Shown in pieces: positions 1-8,960 of a DNA stretch of 64,000 nt; position 1 is the first letter of the stretch, and each line of letters starts with the position of its first letter. The notes below the pieces were generated by a model, which was not told the origin of the DNA, searched no databases, and saw nothing but the letters and a program-made list of their open reading frames with translations. Source of the DNA: Microcaldota archaeon. GTDB lineage: Archaea; Micrarchaeota; Micrarchaeia; Micrarchaeales; Micrarchaeaceae. Location of the stretch: positions 40,272 through 104,271 of the forward strand of contig JAJYYB010000010.1 in the NCBI GenBank assembly GCA_021801355.1, written 5' to 3'. A program made the position numbers and the translations under genes.

Positions 1-1354
1 TGCCCCCGTTGCCGCCTGTACCGCCGCCTCCTCCTCCGCCACTAGAACATCCTTCAGTAAAACACCCCGGGCCGTCGTTTCCGCCTCCCCCTCCTCCTCC
101 GTTGCCGCCGTTTGCATCTATTGTTCCGGTATTGTTCAGATAATAGGTGTAAATCTCTACTATGCCGCCTCCGTTGCCGCCTCTGCCTCCTCCCCCGCCG
201 CCCGAACCGTCAGTGCCAGTAGTGCTGGGGCCACCGCCGCAATCGCCGCATGTCACCGTAGCGCCTCCTCCCCCTCCTCCTCCGTTGCCGCCGTAGCCGC
301 CGCTCAGAGACTGACTATACAGATACGATGTCCTTGTGCGTCCTGGCGAGCCGCTACTGCCGCTGCCTCCGCCGCCTCCTGATTCGCCCGGGCTGCCTCC
401 ACTGCCTCCCGAGCCGCTCGCGTATGTATCGTTTATCGTACCTGCATTGTTCAGGTAGCTGCCTGCCGAAATCCAGTGACCATTCTCGTCAATCACGACG
501 CCGCGCTGCACTGTTATGTTGAACGTGGCATTCACGTCGCCATTTAGCTGTCCTCCGCAAACGGATGAGAAACTGCTATTGTAAATTATAGTTCCGTCCC
601 ATACGCCATTGCATTTGTTGTAATATACCTGTATCTGTATGGATGTAGTGGATGATGAGGAGGACGTACTTGTTGAAGTGGATGTCGAAGTACTAGTGGA
701 TGTGCTTGTCGAGGTAGATGATGACGTTGATGTAGTAGAGGTGGAAGTGGTCGATGGCTGGATAGAGGTGGTTGTCTGGGGGCTCGCACCATTAAAGAAA
801 TTATCACCGCTCTCCTGCGCAGTTACAGTAGCAATCTTAGCATAGCCTGTTGGCGACTGACATCCTGGAACAGTGCAGTAACCCAGCCATATGTATCCGG
901 TGAACGGGGACCCGACTGGAATGTTCGATGTAGGTATGTCACCCGCATTCGAATATGGGGATGATACGAAATAGAATGTGGTAGGGCTGCTCGAAGGCAG
1001 TTGGCCCAGGTTTAGCATGTTGGTGCTATAAGCGGTCTGTGATGAAAAATTCTGCGGGAGCCCCGCTGCGCTTATGCTTTCTGCCACAGATGCGACGAAG
1101 ACCCATGCGTCGTAATAGTCCTGCCCGGAGTTCTGGCTTATTGTAGCGATTATGCCATTTGAGGCGTAGATCGGATTTGCGCAGCTGAAACTGGGCTGCG
1201 CCACGCAGACATTCGGCACACCGGATCCTCCGTTGAATATGCCAAGCGCGGAAAGGACTGCAACTGCTATGGCGATTATCAGTATCGCCCATCCATAGGT
1301 CATCAGGTATTCCATCGCGGACTGGGCTTTTGATGAGCCTGTTCTGCTAGCCAT
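1..1354 (-). CDS. Glycine-rich surface protein with class III-like signal segment (3' end outside window)
   Basis: The reading frame opens at an ATG at 1354-1352 and is still open at base 1, so the C-terminus is missing. Residues about 10-40 hold a short polar stretch, then SAMEYLMTYGWAILIIAIAV, the hydrophobic pilin/archaellin-like N-terminus that I know from ARMAN-type genomes; it should anchor or export the protein. A compact domain with Cys residues follows, then a Ser/Thr-only stalk of about 40 residues (608-770 region), a second small domain with NxS/T sequons, and finally runs of Gly with few Ser, Asn and Cys. A TATA-like sequence lies near 1395-1405 on the same strand. The role is probably cell-surface or appendage; no enzyme motif is visible. 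Confidence 0.8.
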   Translation of the reverse strand, partial: MASRTGSSKAQSAMEYLMTYGWAILIIAIAVAVLSALGIFNGGSGVPNVCVAQPSFSCANPIYASNGIIATISQNSGQDYYDAWVFVASVAESISAAGLPQNFSSQTAYSTNMLNLGQLPSSSPTTFYFVSSPYSNAGDIPTSNIPVGSPFTGYIWLGYCTVPGCQSPTGYAKIATVTAQESGDNFFNGASPQTTTSIQPSTTSTSTTSTSSSTSTSTSTSTSTSTSTSTSSSSSTTSIQIQVYYNKCNGVWDGTIIYNSSFSSVCGGQLNGDVNATFNITVQRGVVIDENGHWISAGSYLNNAGTINDTYASGSGGSGGSPGESGGGGGSGSSGSPGRTRTSYLYSQSLSGGYGGNGGGGGGGATVTCGDCGGGPSTTGTDGSGGGGGGRGGNGGGIVEIYTYYLNNTGTIDANGGNGGGGGGGNDGPGCFTEGCSSGGGGGGGTGGNGG

Positions 1355-1471
1355 ATAATCACGCCATCACGACTGCCTGACTGCCTTAATATAGCCTTTA
1401 TATCGAAATAATAGCTTAATAACTTAACTCCGCCACATTCCCAAGTATGAAGTAACCTATTTTAAGCGCTC

Positions 1472-1515
1472 GTGGCGATGTTTTCATCGATAACATGAAA
1501 ACATTACGACGCCAC
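1472..1515. repeat. Nested inverted repeat at the 5' end of the IS1634-like gene
   Basis: TGTTTTCAT (1479-1487) and ATGAAAACA (1495-1503) are perfect inverted repeats with a 7-base loop. An outer pair, GTGGCG (1472-1477) and CGCCAC (1510-1515), encloses them. The structure sits where the transposase reading frame becomes open, so it may mark an old element end, a terminator, or a binding site. Confidence 0.6.
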
Positions 1516-2880
1516 TGGGCGGCATATGTGTAGTAGACAAGGCAGAAAAGGATTTCGGTCTGATATCCAAAGTGTTTGGAGGGATATTATCAGCAGTTGA
1601 TGTTGGCAGAGTAAAAGTACTACTCAACAACCGCTTGACGTATGCGACGTCAGTTAGGCAGATCCCAAATACAATATCCAAAGAAACGTGCACCCTTCTC
1701 GGTGCGACGCACGTATCAGAAAGGGCATTGGGTCGCACTGTCGCGAAGGTCGGACATGCCGCAACGCTAATCATAGAAAACTACCAAGATCTGATAAAAG
1801 ATGACAATCGTGTAGACGGTAACCAGAATATTGACTGGTCGTCAGTATTCTTTGAGGGGAAGAAGGCAGCGATGGCTGAATACGGTTATTCGAGAGACAA
1901 ACGGCCGGACAAGAAGCGGATAACGTTTGGTATATCAACGGGAATTAATGGCGTACCATCAGCGTTGACCATACAGAATGGCAATGTCAAGGACAAGAAA
2001 CACTTCAACGAGACGTATAGAATGGTGAAAAGGATTAGTGATAGAGGCGCACTTTTCATATTCAATGCAGGGGCGAACACCGGAACAAACAAAGAGAGGA
2101 TACTTGACGACGGCTTCAATTACCTTACTTTGAAACCAAAAACCCAATGTGTTTATAAAAGGTACATATCACAGTTCAAAACCTCGGCGAAGGTGCAATC
2201 CAAAATAGGTAAGAAGGTGTACACTGAGGCGAAGATTTTCGATGGCATTGAGTACCAGTATGTCCATTTTTCAAAACGACTTCTAGAAGATCAACTGTTT
2301 AAGAAACAGCGGAAATTCGAGATGGAGCTGGAGAAAGGCAATGAACTCATGAAAAAGGCGGCGAAGAAAAAGGCCGTGAACAGATACCCTTCCGAGAAAG
2401 GATGGATAGAGCTTTATCCGGAACTGCAGCGAACGCTGAAATGGATAGAGAATCCGTACATAACCGGCATCGAAGGGTTCTTCATACTGGAAAGTTCCGT
2501 TGATGCCGAACCTGAAGCGATGCTCAGGATATACAAACAGCGCGATGCAGCAGAAAAATTTGTTAGGAATCTCAAGGAGGGGGGTGGAACTACGGCCGAT
2601 TAGGCACTGGACGAAATACGCGATAATAGGCGCGATAGTGATTGCGTTCCTCGCGGAATCCATTATAAATCTGACACTGCTTTCCTGTAAAAATCCTCTC
2701 GTCAAGAACGTAAAACTCATCAAAAAATTCCTGACAAATCTGACACCTACATCCATTTATCCCGAAGGCAGGTTCAAATTTCAGGTCGTGAGCAACATTT
2801 CTGCTCAAATGCACGCGATTTTCAGGGATTTTCTGGGAAAATACCGTACGGAGGACCTGAATTTGCGCTGGTAAACCCGA
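1484..2880 (+). mobile_element. IS1634-like insertion sequence remnant
   Basis: The element is defined by its transposase only. I could not find matching terminal inverted repeats or a target duplication on either side, so the limits are approximate. It separates the surface-protein gene from the carS-alaS operon. Confidence 0.55.
1494..2874 (+). pseudogene. Decayed IS1634-family (DDE) transposase
   Basis: The frame is open from 1494 with its first usual start a GTG at 1572, and runs to a stop at 2603. The C-terminal part continues in the next frame to 2874. A run of six G at about 2579-2584 causes the switch: with five G the protein would read on as KEGVELRPIRHW. Family features are the D-x-T/S FEG segment (IDWSSVFFEG), GYSRDKRPDKK, and the YKQRDAAEKFVRNLK glutamate block. 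Three faults suggest it is dead: the usual N-terminal domain is missing, the second catalytic Asp appears to be Asn (FNAG, codon 2064-2066), and the G-run shift. A sequencing error in the G run would explain only the third. Confidence 0.85.
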
Positions 2881-3135
2881 TTTGGCGAACTGATTTACGC
2901 AATGAGATTAGAGGAACGAATGTCATTTGGCGAGGTTAGGTTCCATGACAACATGGCTTTTCCACTCCCCAAGGTCTATTGCAATTTCCATGTTCGCACC
3001 TGTTTACACATCACGCCGCAACATTATCTGACTTGTTGCGGCGTCAGGTGCTAGGAGGAGAAATCAATGATGACGGTCTAAAGGATGTGGGATTTCCCGC
3101 TCACTCTGTTAATTTACTTACATGATGTTTTGTCT
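2881..3135. other. Intergenic stretch between the IS1634 remnant and carS
   Basis: No convincing gene is present. A 50-codon ATG frame from about 2903 has no recognisable features. The stretch contains the strong hairpin at 3013-3044 and otherwise nothing I can assign. Confidence 0.5.
3013..3044. repeat. 10-bp perfect hairpin
   Basis: ACGCCGCAAC (3013-3022) pairs perfectly with GTTGCGGCGT (3035-3044) across a 12-base loop. It lies downstream of both the transposase remnant and carS, so it may act as a transcription end for one of them or be part of an element end. There is no T-run directly after it on the plus strand. Confidence 0.6.
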
Positions 3136-3660
3136 TTACCACGGGACCCTCTTCAGCTTGAGCCTGTAAGCCCCGATGTTGGTAAGCACATGGAGCGCGC
3201 CTGTCAAAATTGTTATGAAAAGCAGACCGGCGATGCCTAATCCGATAAGTTCTGCACTGTTGGCCGCGTAGGCAAAGAGCATGGCGAAGAAGAAGAATCC
3301 GTACTGGTCCAACATTGGGGCGCTTGAGCCGGACTTAACACCAAACCTTCTCTTGATAAAACTGCCGAATAGGTCGCCGAACATCGCACCTAACGACATC
3401 GCGATCGCTATTGGTATCATGTAGCCGAATCCGAAAAGCAGGTATTCTATTGGCCCTATGAGTGATCCGCCGACAAGTCCTGCAAAGAGTCCGCGTATGG
3501 TCTTGTTCTGCCCGAAAATCCTCCTTCCGTCAAGCGTTTTGCCGAAGTCCAACGGCGCGCCTCCACCCAACAGGACAGGAAGGGCGTTGGCTGTGTAAGC
3601 CGGGAAAATGTAGATTATCGGATATATTATTATAGAATATAAAGCGGCAAGCAAGTCCAT
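3136..3660 (-). CDS. carS: CDP-archaeol synthase (CarS)
   Basis: This integral membrane enzyme transfers CMP from CTP to the unsaturated archaeol phosphate, giving CDP-archaeol, the branch point of archaeal phospholipid synthesis. The protein has 174 residues, matching the family, with about five membrane segments. The conserved GGAPLDFGKTLDGRRIFGQN and K-T-I-R-G segment near residues 30-55 and the cytoplasmic FGSFIKRRFGVKSGSSAPMLDQ loop are present. The frame is open further upstream into alaS, but the ATG at 3660 starts the protein at the first membrane segment. It is the last gene of a nuclease-alaS-carS run and begins 11 bases after the alaS stop. Confidence 0.92.
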   Translation of the reverse strand: MDLLAALYSIIIYPIIYIFPAYTANALPVLLGGGAPLDFGKTLDGRRIFGQNKTIRGLFAGLVGGSLIGPIEYLLFGFGYMIPIAIAMSLGAMFGDLFGSFIKRRFGVKSGSSAPMLDQYGFFFFAMLFAYAANSAELIGLGIAGLLFITILTGALHVLTNIGAYRLKLKRVPW

Positions 3661-3671
3661 TGAACTACCGG

Positions 3672-6371
3672 CTATTTCTTTGGAGAGATACGGCCCTCTG
3701 CTATGCGCGCAGAACCACCGCCGATGAACTCCGAACCCGGGAACTTCTTCTGCACTGTTTCCTTGGCGAAAGCGAGGGCGCCTTCGGAGTCGGCGCTCGA
3801 TACGCATACTGCGTAGTTCGAGCCGTTGTATAGCATCACTAACTGACCGTTTTTAGCATCGGCGACTTTTGTCGCGATTTCCCTTAGGGTCTGCCTGTCG
3901 TAATCAAGTTCCTCTATTATCCTGCTGCCCTCCTTGAGCAGGTCTGCGGCGATGTACCCGCTGAGTACGTCGCTGAGTTTCGCCTGCCTCTTCCTGTATT
4001 CCTGCAGCTCCTTTATCTGCGACGTTATGCTCTCGGTTACCTTGTCCCGATCAACTCCAGCTGTGCCTGCAAGCGAGGCTATGCTCCTGTCGAGGCTTTT
4101 CATGTACTCTACTGCCGCGGGCCCTGCCACATACTCGAGCCTGTTTATGCCATCGTGTATCCTTGACGATGCTATGACCTTTATCAGTCCTATCATGGAC
4201 TCGCAGCCGACCAGGTGCAGGCCACCGCAGGCTTCGGCATCGATCAGGTTGCCATCGGTGTCGTATATCTCTACGATCCTGAGCTCCTTTGATGGTACGC
4301 CGTGCCCCTGATAGATAGAGAAACTGAACTTTGACTCGGCGTCGCTTCTTGGAAGATATTCTATCTTGACCTTCATGCCGTGCACTATGTAGCCGTTGGC
4401 CGTGTCCTCAAGCTCCTGAACCTGCTCGTCGGTAAGCTTGTCGTAGTGCGCTATGTCTATGTGCGCCTTGCCATAGCTCTTCTTCGCCCCCTCCTGCCAT
4501 GCGTGCGGGCCCAGGACTTTTCTCGCGGCGGCGCTCATTAGATGGGTAGCGGTATGGTGGGCCATAAGCCTTATCCTCCTATCGGTATCGACAGAACACT
4601 TTACATTAGAGCCTTCCTTGAAATCAGGCTTGCCGTCGAACATATGGACTATCACGCCGTCTACGCTCTGCACGTCCGTCACGTCCACGTTGCCAAGCTT
4701 ACCATGGTCCGCCTCCTGGCCGCCGCTCTCCGCATAGAACGGTGTCCTGTCTAGTATGACCATGCCGCCCTTCAGGCGCAGGACCTTCGCCTCAGCATTA
4801 ACGTTCTCGGTCTTTGAAGTATAGAAGAGCTTCTCGGTCTTAGGCATGTCAGCAGTCTGTATCTCGTCCCTTAGCTTGGACGGCCTCTTCTTCTCCGCTA
4901 TATCGCCCTTTATTATCCTCTCGTATATGTTTTCCGGAAGCTCTACCTTCACTCCTTTATCAGCAGCTATCGTCTTTATCAGCTCCGGGGTTATGCCGTT
5001 GCTCTCGTAAAGGGTTGCCAGCCTGTTTGAGTCTATCTTCTCCCCCTTGCTTATGATCGAGTCTACTATCCTGCCTGAATTCTCCTTGCTCCTGGAGTAC
5101 CTCCTGATCTCAGTGTCTATAACTTTTGCGAACTCTCCGTTGGCGATGCATTCACGCAGCTGCGGGTAAAGTTCATGGAGCTCTTCCGCATGGAGCTCTG
5201 CCACGTCAAGCAGCCCGATGCCGAGCTTGTATCTGTCTATAAAATCCAGAGACCTCCTAAGCACTATCCTGAGGTTGTAGCCTCCGCCGACATTTGAGGG
5301 CAGCGACCCGTCGGATATCCCGAACAGCAGCGTCCTTACGTGGTCGAGCACCGCATAGAATGCCTGCGTCGGCTTTATCTTGTTCTCGTAATCGGAAAGC
5401 GTTATGCCAGCGGCCTTTAGCAGCTGCTGCTCCTTCTCCCTTACATTCTTCACTTCGTCTATATCGAGCGCCCCCGAGACCTTCGCGAATTTCTTGAATA
5501 GTGCAGGCTCGAGTTCTACCCCGAGCTTGGGCTTCAGCTTCTTTATCGTGCTCGCGAATACTGCGTCGTATGCGGCCTCGTAGCCCGTATAGTACCACAG
5601 CAGCCTGCTGTCCAGCCCCCAGCCGACATCCACGACCTTGCCGTCAAGCTCCCTTATATTGTCGTTGACGTACTCGAATTGCGTGAACACGCTGTTGACG
5701 AGCTCAAGCCCGTTGGCGAAGCTTTCGAGCGAGGGACCGAACTCTGAGAAATCAGGCATGGCCCAGACGTCCTCGTTGTATATCAGGTCCTCCTTCTTGA
5801 CGCCTATTATCTTCGTTAGCATCTCGTAGTTGAGCTCTATGGTGCGGTCCTTCCAGTACCCCTCCTTAGGGTAATTGAATGAGTGCTGGCCGGCCATCAT
5901 GAAGGAAGTGAAGTGCCTGCCGGTCACTCCTACGTTGTCTATGTCGCCGAACCTTAGGCATATCTGCGGCACTACCAGCGGGTTGGCACCGTACTCGAAG
6001 CTCATCTTCCCGTTCTCTATCCTCTGGAAGTCCTGTATGCTGGCTATGGTGAAGTACAGGTCCTGCCTCCACCTACTCACTACGGGATAGCTCTTTATCT
6101 CCGCATGCCCGTTCCGCTTGAAGAAATCAGAGAACTTCTTCCAAAACTCTACGTATCCTATCGCGTTAGGCTTCTCCTTGAAGAAAGCGTACTCTGTGTG
6201 CGAACTGTCCTCGCATACGTCCCTCTCCTTTATGCTCCAGAAGTTCTTTCCGCATATCCTGCACGTGTGCCTCGTGAAGCCCTCATTCTGGAAGAGCTCC
6301 ACCTTGTAATACTCCTCAGCTTTCTTGGAGAAGTCCTCCCTTAGCTTCTGCTTGCTGAGCATAAACATCAT
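3672..6371 (-). CDS. alaS: Alanyl-tRNA synthetase (archaeal type)
   Basis: It charges tRNA-Ala and clears mischarged Ser/Gly through its editing domain. At 899 residues it has the archaeal layout: an N-terminal extension with a CRICGKNFW zinc-type motif and the class II core (SRWRQDLYF, MAGQHSFNYP), then the editing domain with H606-x3-H610 and C715-GGLH, and a C-terminal C-Ala-like domain. The first ATG (6371) is followed by two more in-frame ATGs within four codons (MMFM), so the exact start is uncertain by a few residues. The start directly follows the stop of the upstream nuclease gene, so the two are surely cotranscribed. Confidence 0.97.
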   Translation of the reverse strand: MMFMLSKQKLREDFSKKAEEYYKVELFQNEGFTRHTCRICGKNFWSIKERDVCEDSSHTEYAFFKEKPNAIGYVEFWKKFSDFFKRNGHAEIKSYPVVSRWRQDLYFTIASIQDFQRIENGKMSFEYGANPLVVPQICLRFGDIDNVGVTGRHFTSFMMAGQHSFNYPKEGYWKDRTIELNYEMLTKIIGVKKEDLIYNEDVWAMPDFSEFGPSLESFANGLELVNSVFTQFEYVNDNIRELDGKVVDVGWGLDSRLLWYYTGYEAAYDAVFASTIKKLKPKLGVELEPALFKKFAKVSGALDIDEVKNVREKEQQLLKAAGITLSDYENKIKPTQAFYAVLDHVRTLLFGISDGSLPSNVGGGYNLRIVLRRSLDFIDRYKLGIGLLDVAELHAEELHELYPQLRECIANGEFAKVIDTEIRRYSRSKENSGRIVDSIISKGEKIDSNRLATLYESNGITPELIKTIAADKGVKVELPENIYERIIKGDIAEKKRPSKLRDEIQTADMPKTEKLFYTSKTENVNAEAKVLRLKGGMVILDRTPFYAESGGQEADHGKLGNVDVTDVQSVDGVIVHMFDGKPDFKEGSNVKCSVDTDRRIRLMAHHTATHLMSAAARKVLGPHAWQEGAKKSYGKAHIDIAHYDKLTDEQVQELEDTANGYIVHGMKVKIEYLPRSDAESKFSFSIYQGHGVPSKELRIVEIYDTDGNLIDAEACGGLHLVGCESMIGLIKVIASSRIHDGINRLEYVAGPAAVEYMKSLDRSIASLAGTAGVDRDKVTESITSQIKELQEYRKRQAKLSDVLSGYIAADLLKEGSRIIEELDYDRQTLREIATKVADAKNGQLVMLYNGSNYAVCVSSADSEGALAFAKETVQKKFPGSEFIGGGSARIAEGRISPKK

Positions 6372-7265
6372 CTATAGCTTGGACTGCGACCACCACACCT
6401 TGCATTCCTTGCCGAAAAAGACGCACCAGTTGCACTTGTACTTTTCGGCTTCCGGGACAGGCTGCGCTTCGCGGTCGCCTCTCCAATACTTCATTATGTA
6501 CTTTATTATCTCCTGCGTCTCGGATTCATCGTATTTGAACTTATAAAGATTTATCTGCTTGTCAGTGTGCTGGTTTGTGTAGCGTATGCATAGCGTCTCG
6601 CTTATCTTGTCTATTCGCACAGCAGTCCTGAAGAGCGCATCGGCCATCGCACCTATGTTCTGCATTGGCTTCTCTATCCCTGTTGTGTCCAGCTGCCTTA
6701 TGAATTCCGGAGACAGCTTCAGAGTGCCTACCCCGTACGAGCGCTTGAAGTTATCCGCGGTGTAAGCGCCGCTGCGTATGTCCTCCAGCAGGCGCTTGTA
6801 GATTAGGACCTGCACCCTGTGCGTCAAGAGCTGGGCCTCCATCGGCATTGAGTCGGTGCTGCGCGTCTTGTCCTCCACTATCACGGTCTCGCCGTCCTTT
6901 CTGTCAAGTTCATCCAGCTTTCCCACCACCCTGAAGCCGCCGAGAGAGCCGTATATCTGTATCTCCCTTGTCTTGCCCTGCCTGGCCAGCGCCTCAAAAG
7001 CCTTGTAGCTGGAGTAGAGGTTCTTGAACAGCGAGTCCGGGTAACTCTTCGGCTGCAACGTTATCTGCTCGTTCACCACGTTCTCCATGTGCTCGTGCAT
7101 GGCCCTGCCTTCCCTTATCTCCTTCGTTATCCTCGCCCCGTGGACGTGATTCAGTTCCATCTGTTTCTCGCACCAATATTGGGCAGCGATATCGGTTACG
7201 CTTATGTTGCTCCTGTGTATTCTTTCAAGTGCATTCAAAAAATCAGCCCGCCTACTTGTCGTCAT
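6372..7265 (-). CDS. PD-(D/E)XK nuclease of the Cas4/Exo5 (RecB-like) group
   Basis: This predicted Fe-S single-strand DNA exonuclease has 297 residues. An early Cys (YWCEKQMEL, about residue 32) and three late cysteines (C-NW-C-VFFGKE-C, about 278-288) form the 4-Cys cluster pattern of the Exo5/Dna2/Cas4 group. Between them are GKLDELDR, VIVEDKTRS (the D...ExK core, about 125-145) and QVLIYKRLL, the QxxxY-like motif. No cas genes or repeats are nearby, so a repair or recombination role is likelier than CRISPR adaptation. It is first in the operon with alaS and carS. Confidence 0.85.
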   Translation of the reverse strand: MTTSRRADFLNALERIHRSNISVTDIAAQYWCEKQMELNHVHGARITKEIREGRAMHEHMENVVNEQITLQPKSYPDSLFKNLYSSYKAFEALARQGKTREIQIYGSLGGFRVVGKLDELDRKDGETVIVEDKTRSTDSMPMEAQLLTHRVQVLIYKRLLEDIRSGAYTADNFKRSYGVGTLKLSPEFIRQLDTTGIEKPMQNIGAMADALFRTAVRIDKISETLCIRYTNQHTDKQINLYKFKYDESETQEIIKYIMKYWRGDREAQPVPEAEKYKCNWCVFFGKECKVWWSQSKL

Positions 7266-7364
7266 AGCCGTTAGGCTCAGTGATCATCTCGCTCATCACA
7301 ATGGTTTACTGGCTCCAAACTATAAATATATATCATTTATTCTGCAAATCTCATTTGGACTGAC
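7266..7364. promoter_or_regulatory. Divergent promoter region with TATA box
   Basis: TATAAATATATA at 7321-7332 lies about 60 bases before the ATG of the plus-strand hydrolase and about 60 bases before the nuclease start on the other strand. It probably serves the hydrolase; the same AT block may also serve the nuclease-alaS-carS operon. Confidence 0.5.
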
Positions 7365-7391
7365 TTGCAGTCCCTGACTTTTGCTGCTGCG

Positions 7392-8138
7392 ATGCGCATG
7401 GACTACAACAACGATTTTGAGGACCTTAACGTAGGCACGTCTTTGGGCAGCATACACCTAAAACACCATAGTGGGAGCAAGCAGAAACTCCTTTTCCTGC
7501 ACGGCTTCGGGATAAACTCTAGGGCTTGGGGCAAACTAATGAATGTGATGCCTGACGACCTTGACATCTACCTGATGGACCTGCTGGGACATGGGAGCTC
7601 GGACGCGCCTATGATTGAGTACACAGTTGATAAGCAGACGCAGGCGCTCAAGGAGGTGGTGGAAAGATTAATGCTGCAGGAATGCTACATAATAGCGCAC
7701 TCTTACTCAGGATGGGCTGCGCTGCTTTATGCGATTGAAGGTCGTCCTGCAAAGGGCTTCGTACTGGAAGACGTAGCAGGGGTGGAGGACCACGTCAATC
7801 GTATCTCAAACCCGGATGTCTGGAAGGAGTTCAACGACTTCATGTTCAGGAGCGCAATGAAGTACGCTGGTAACAAGGAATACGTGATGCGTAGCATACT
7901 GGACACCCAGCTGAAGAACAGGGTGCTCGCGCCCGATGACCTGGCGAAGATAGACAGGCCCACACTGATAATATGGGGCAGTGACGACAGGATGATACAG
8001 CCGGCCAGCGCGTACACACTTAGGGACTCTATAAAGGGAAGCCTGTTGGAAGTCGTGCAGGGCGCGGGCCATGAGCCGCATTATACGAAACCGGATGTGG
8101 TCAAAACAGCATTGCTTAAATTTATTGCGTATGTATAA
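7392..8138 (+). CDS. Alpha/beta-fold hydrolase
   Basis: This is a soluble serine hydrolase of unknown substrate. Family signs are the oxyanion loop LLFLHGFGINSRAW, the LLGHGSSDAP segment, the nucleophile elbow AHSYSG with catalytic Ser, an acid in IWGSDDRMIQ and the final His in GAGHEPHY. The elbow is A-H-S-Y-S rather than the textbook G-x-S-x-G. A TTG at 7365 would add nine residues; I chose the ATG at 7392, which lies further from the TATA box at 7321. The next gene on the same strand is an FAD/NAD reductase 80 bases downstream, which is a loose link only. Confidence 0.85.
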   Translation: MRMDYNNDFEDLNVGTSLGSIHLKHHSGSKQKLLFLHGFGINSRAWGKLMNVMPDDLDIYLMDLLGHGSSDAPMIEYTVDKQTQALKEVVERLMLQECYIIAHSYSGWAALLYAIEGRPAKGFVLEDVAGVEDHVNRISNPDVWKEFNDFMFRSAMKYAGNKEYVMRSILDTQLKNRVLAPDDLAKIDRPTLIIWGSDDRMIQPASAYTLRDSIKGSLLEVVQGAGHEPHYTKPDVVKTALLKFIAYV

Positions 8139-8218
8139 CATTAAGCGCGGCTGCCGGTGCCTGTTAATTGCATATCAGTTATTGAGGTGCTTGACTGTGG
8201 CCAGTTTTTATGATTTAG

Positions 8219-8956
8219 GTGTATTATTTGGCCGATGCGAATTTGGTTAAGAAAAAGTACATAGTATCGGAATTGGTTGATGAGACCCCGGAGGTACTGC
8301 TCATAAAGTTCAGACCTGAAGATGGCAACCCGATAAAATTTGATCCGGGCATGTTCTTCATGATATCAGGGATAGAAGCCAGCACCGGAAAGGTACTTGT
8401 TTCAAGGGCTTTCTCTATAGCCTCGGAGCCATCTTCGGAGGAGATGGAATACTATATAGTGAAGCAGCACGGCGACCACAAGACACACTTCATGGACTCG
8501 AAGCTAGGCGACGCTTATCTGATAAGCGGTCCGCACGGGCAGTTCAAGTTCATACCATCTGTCAACAAGAAGGTCGTTTTTATAGCAGGGGGCACGGGAC
8601 TTGCGCCTTTCATGTCAATGCTCAGGCACATAAAGAAGCTAAAGACTGGCAATGACGTAGTGCTTCTTTACAGCGTGAAGTATCCGACTGAGATAATAAG
8701 GAAGGAAGAACTCTTTGGATACAAGGATTCAATCGGCGCCAAGATAGTAGTGACCGTTACCAGGGCCGCCGAGAACGATGGATGGAACGGCGAATCAAAG
8801 CGCATAGATTCCGATATGATAAAGAAATACGCAGAGGACTACATGGATAGGGTTTTCTACATCTGCGGTCCGCTGCCTTTCGTAAACTCTATGAAGGAGG
8901 CGATAAAGGCGCTTGGCGTTAGCGACAGCAATGTTTGGGCAGACGTCTGGGGCTGA
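8219..8956 (+). CDS. FAD/NAD(P)-dependent oxidoreductase (ferredoxin-NADP reductase type)
   Basis: The 245-residue protein has the two-domain FNR fold. The FAD domain carries SRAFSIAS (about residue 65, the RxYSxxS motif) and the NAD domain carries FIAGGTGLAPFMSML (about 124-138) and the VFYICGPLPFVNSM motif near the C-terminus; it ends VWADVWG. It would move electrons between NAD(P)H and an unknown partner such as a ferredoxin. It lacks the extra 2Fe-2S Cys cluster of PyrK-type subunits. The start is a GTG; no in-frame ATG is available nearby. It ends 4 bases before the convergent HTH gene. Confidence 0.85.
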   Translation: MYYLADANLVKKKYIVSELVDETPEVLLIKFRPEDGNPIKFDPGMFFMISGIEASTGKVLVSRAFSIASEPSSEEMEYYIVKQHGDHKTHFMDSKLGDAYLISGPHGQFKFIPSVNKKVVFIAGGTGLAPFMSMLRHIKKLKTGNDVVLLYSVKYPTEIIRKEELFGYKDSIGAKIVVTVTRAAENDGWNGESKRIDSDMIKKYAEDYMDRVFYICGPLPFVNSMKEAIKALGVSDSNVWADVWG

Positions 8957-8960
8957 AATA

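Noticed and set aside
328..522. Plus-strand Arg/Cys-rich frame
   Set aside because: Shadow of the Gly-rich part of the surface protein.
1..600. Tandem repeat of CCGCC units as a satellite or origin
   Set aside because: The repeat keeps one reading frame coding for Gly and is interrupted by normal coding sequence, so it is coding low complexity.
639..845. Plus-strand frame of 68 residues rich in Val/Asp
   Set aside because: It is the reverse complement of the Ser/Thr stalk of the minus-strand surface protein; the composition is explained by that.
2283..2756. Minus-strand frame of 157 residues across the transposase
   Set aside because: Antisense shadow; the plus strand gives clear IS1634 motifs.
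2903..3055. 50-codon ATG frame after the transposase
   Set aside because: No family features, no ribosome-binding site, and it runs through the hairpin at 3013-3044.
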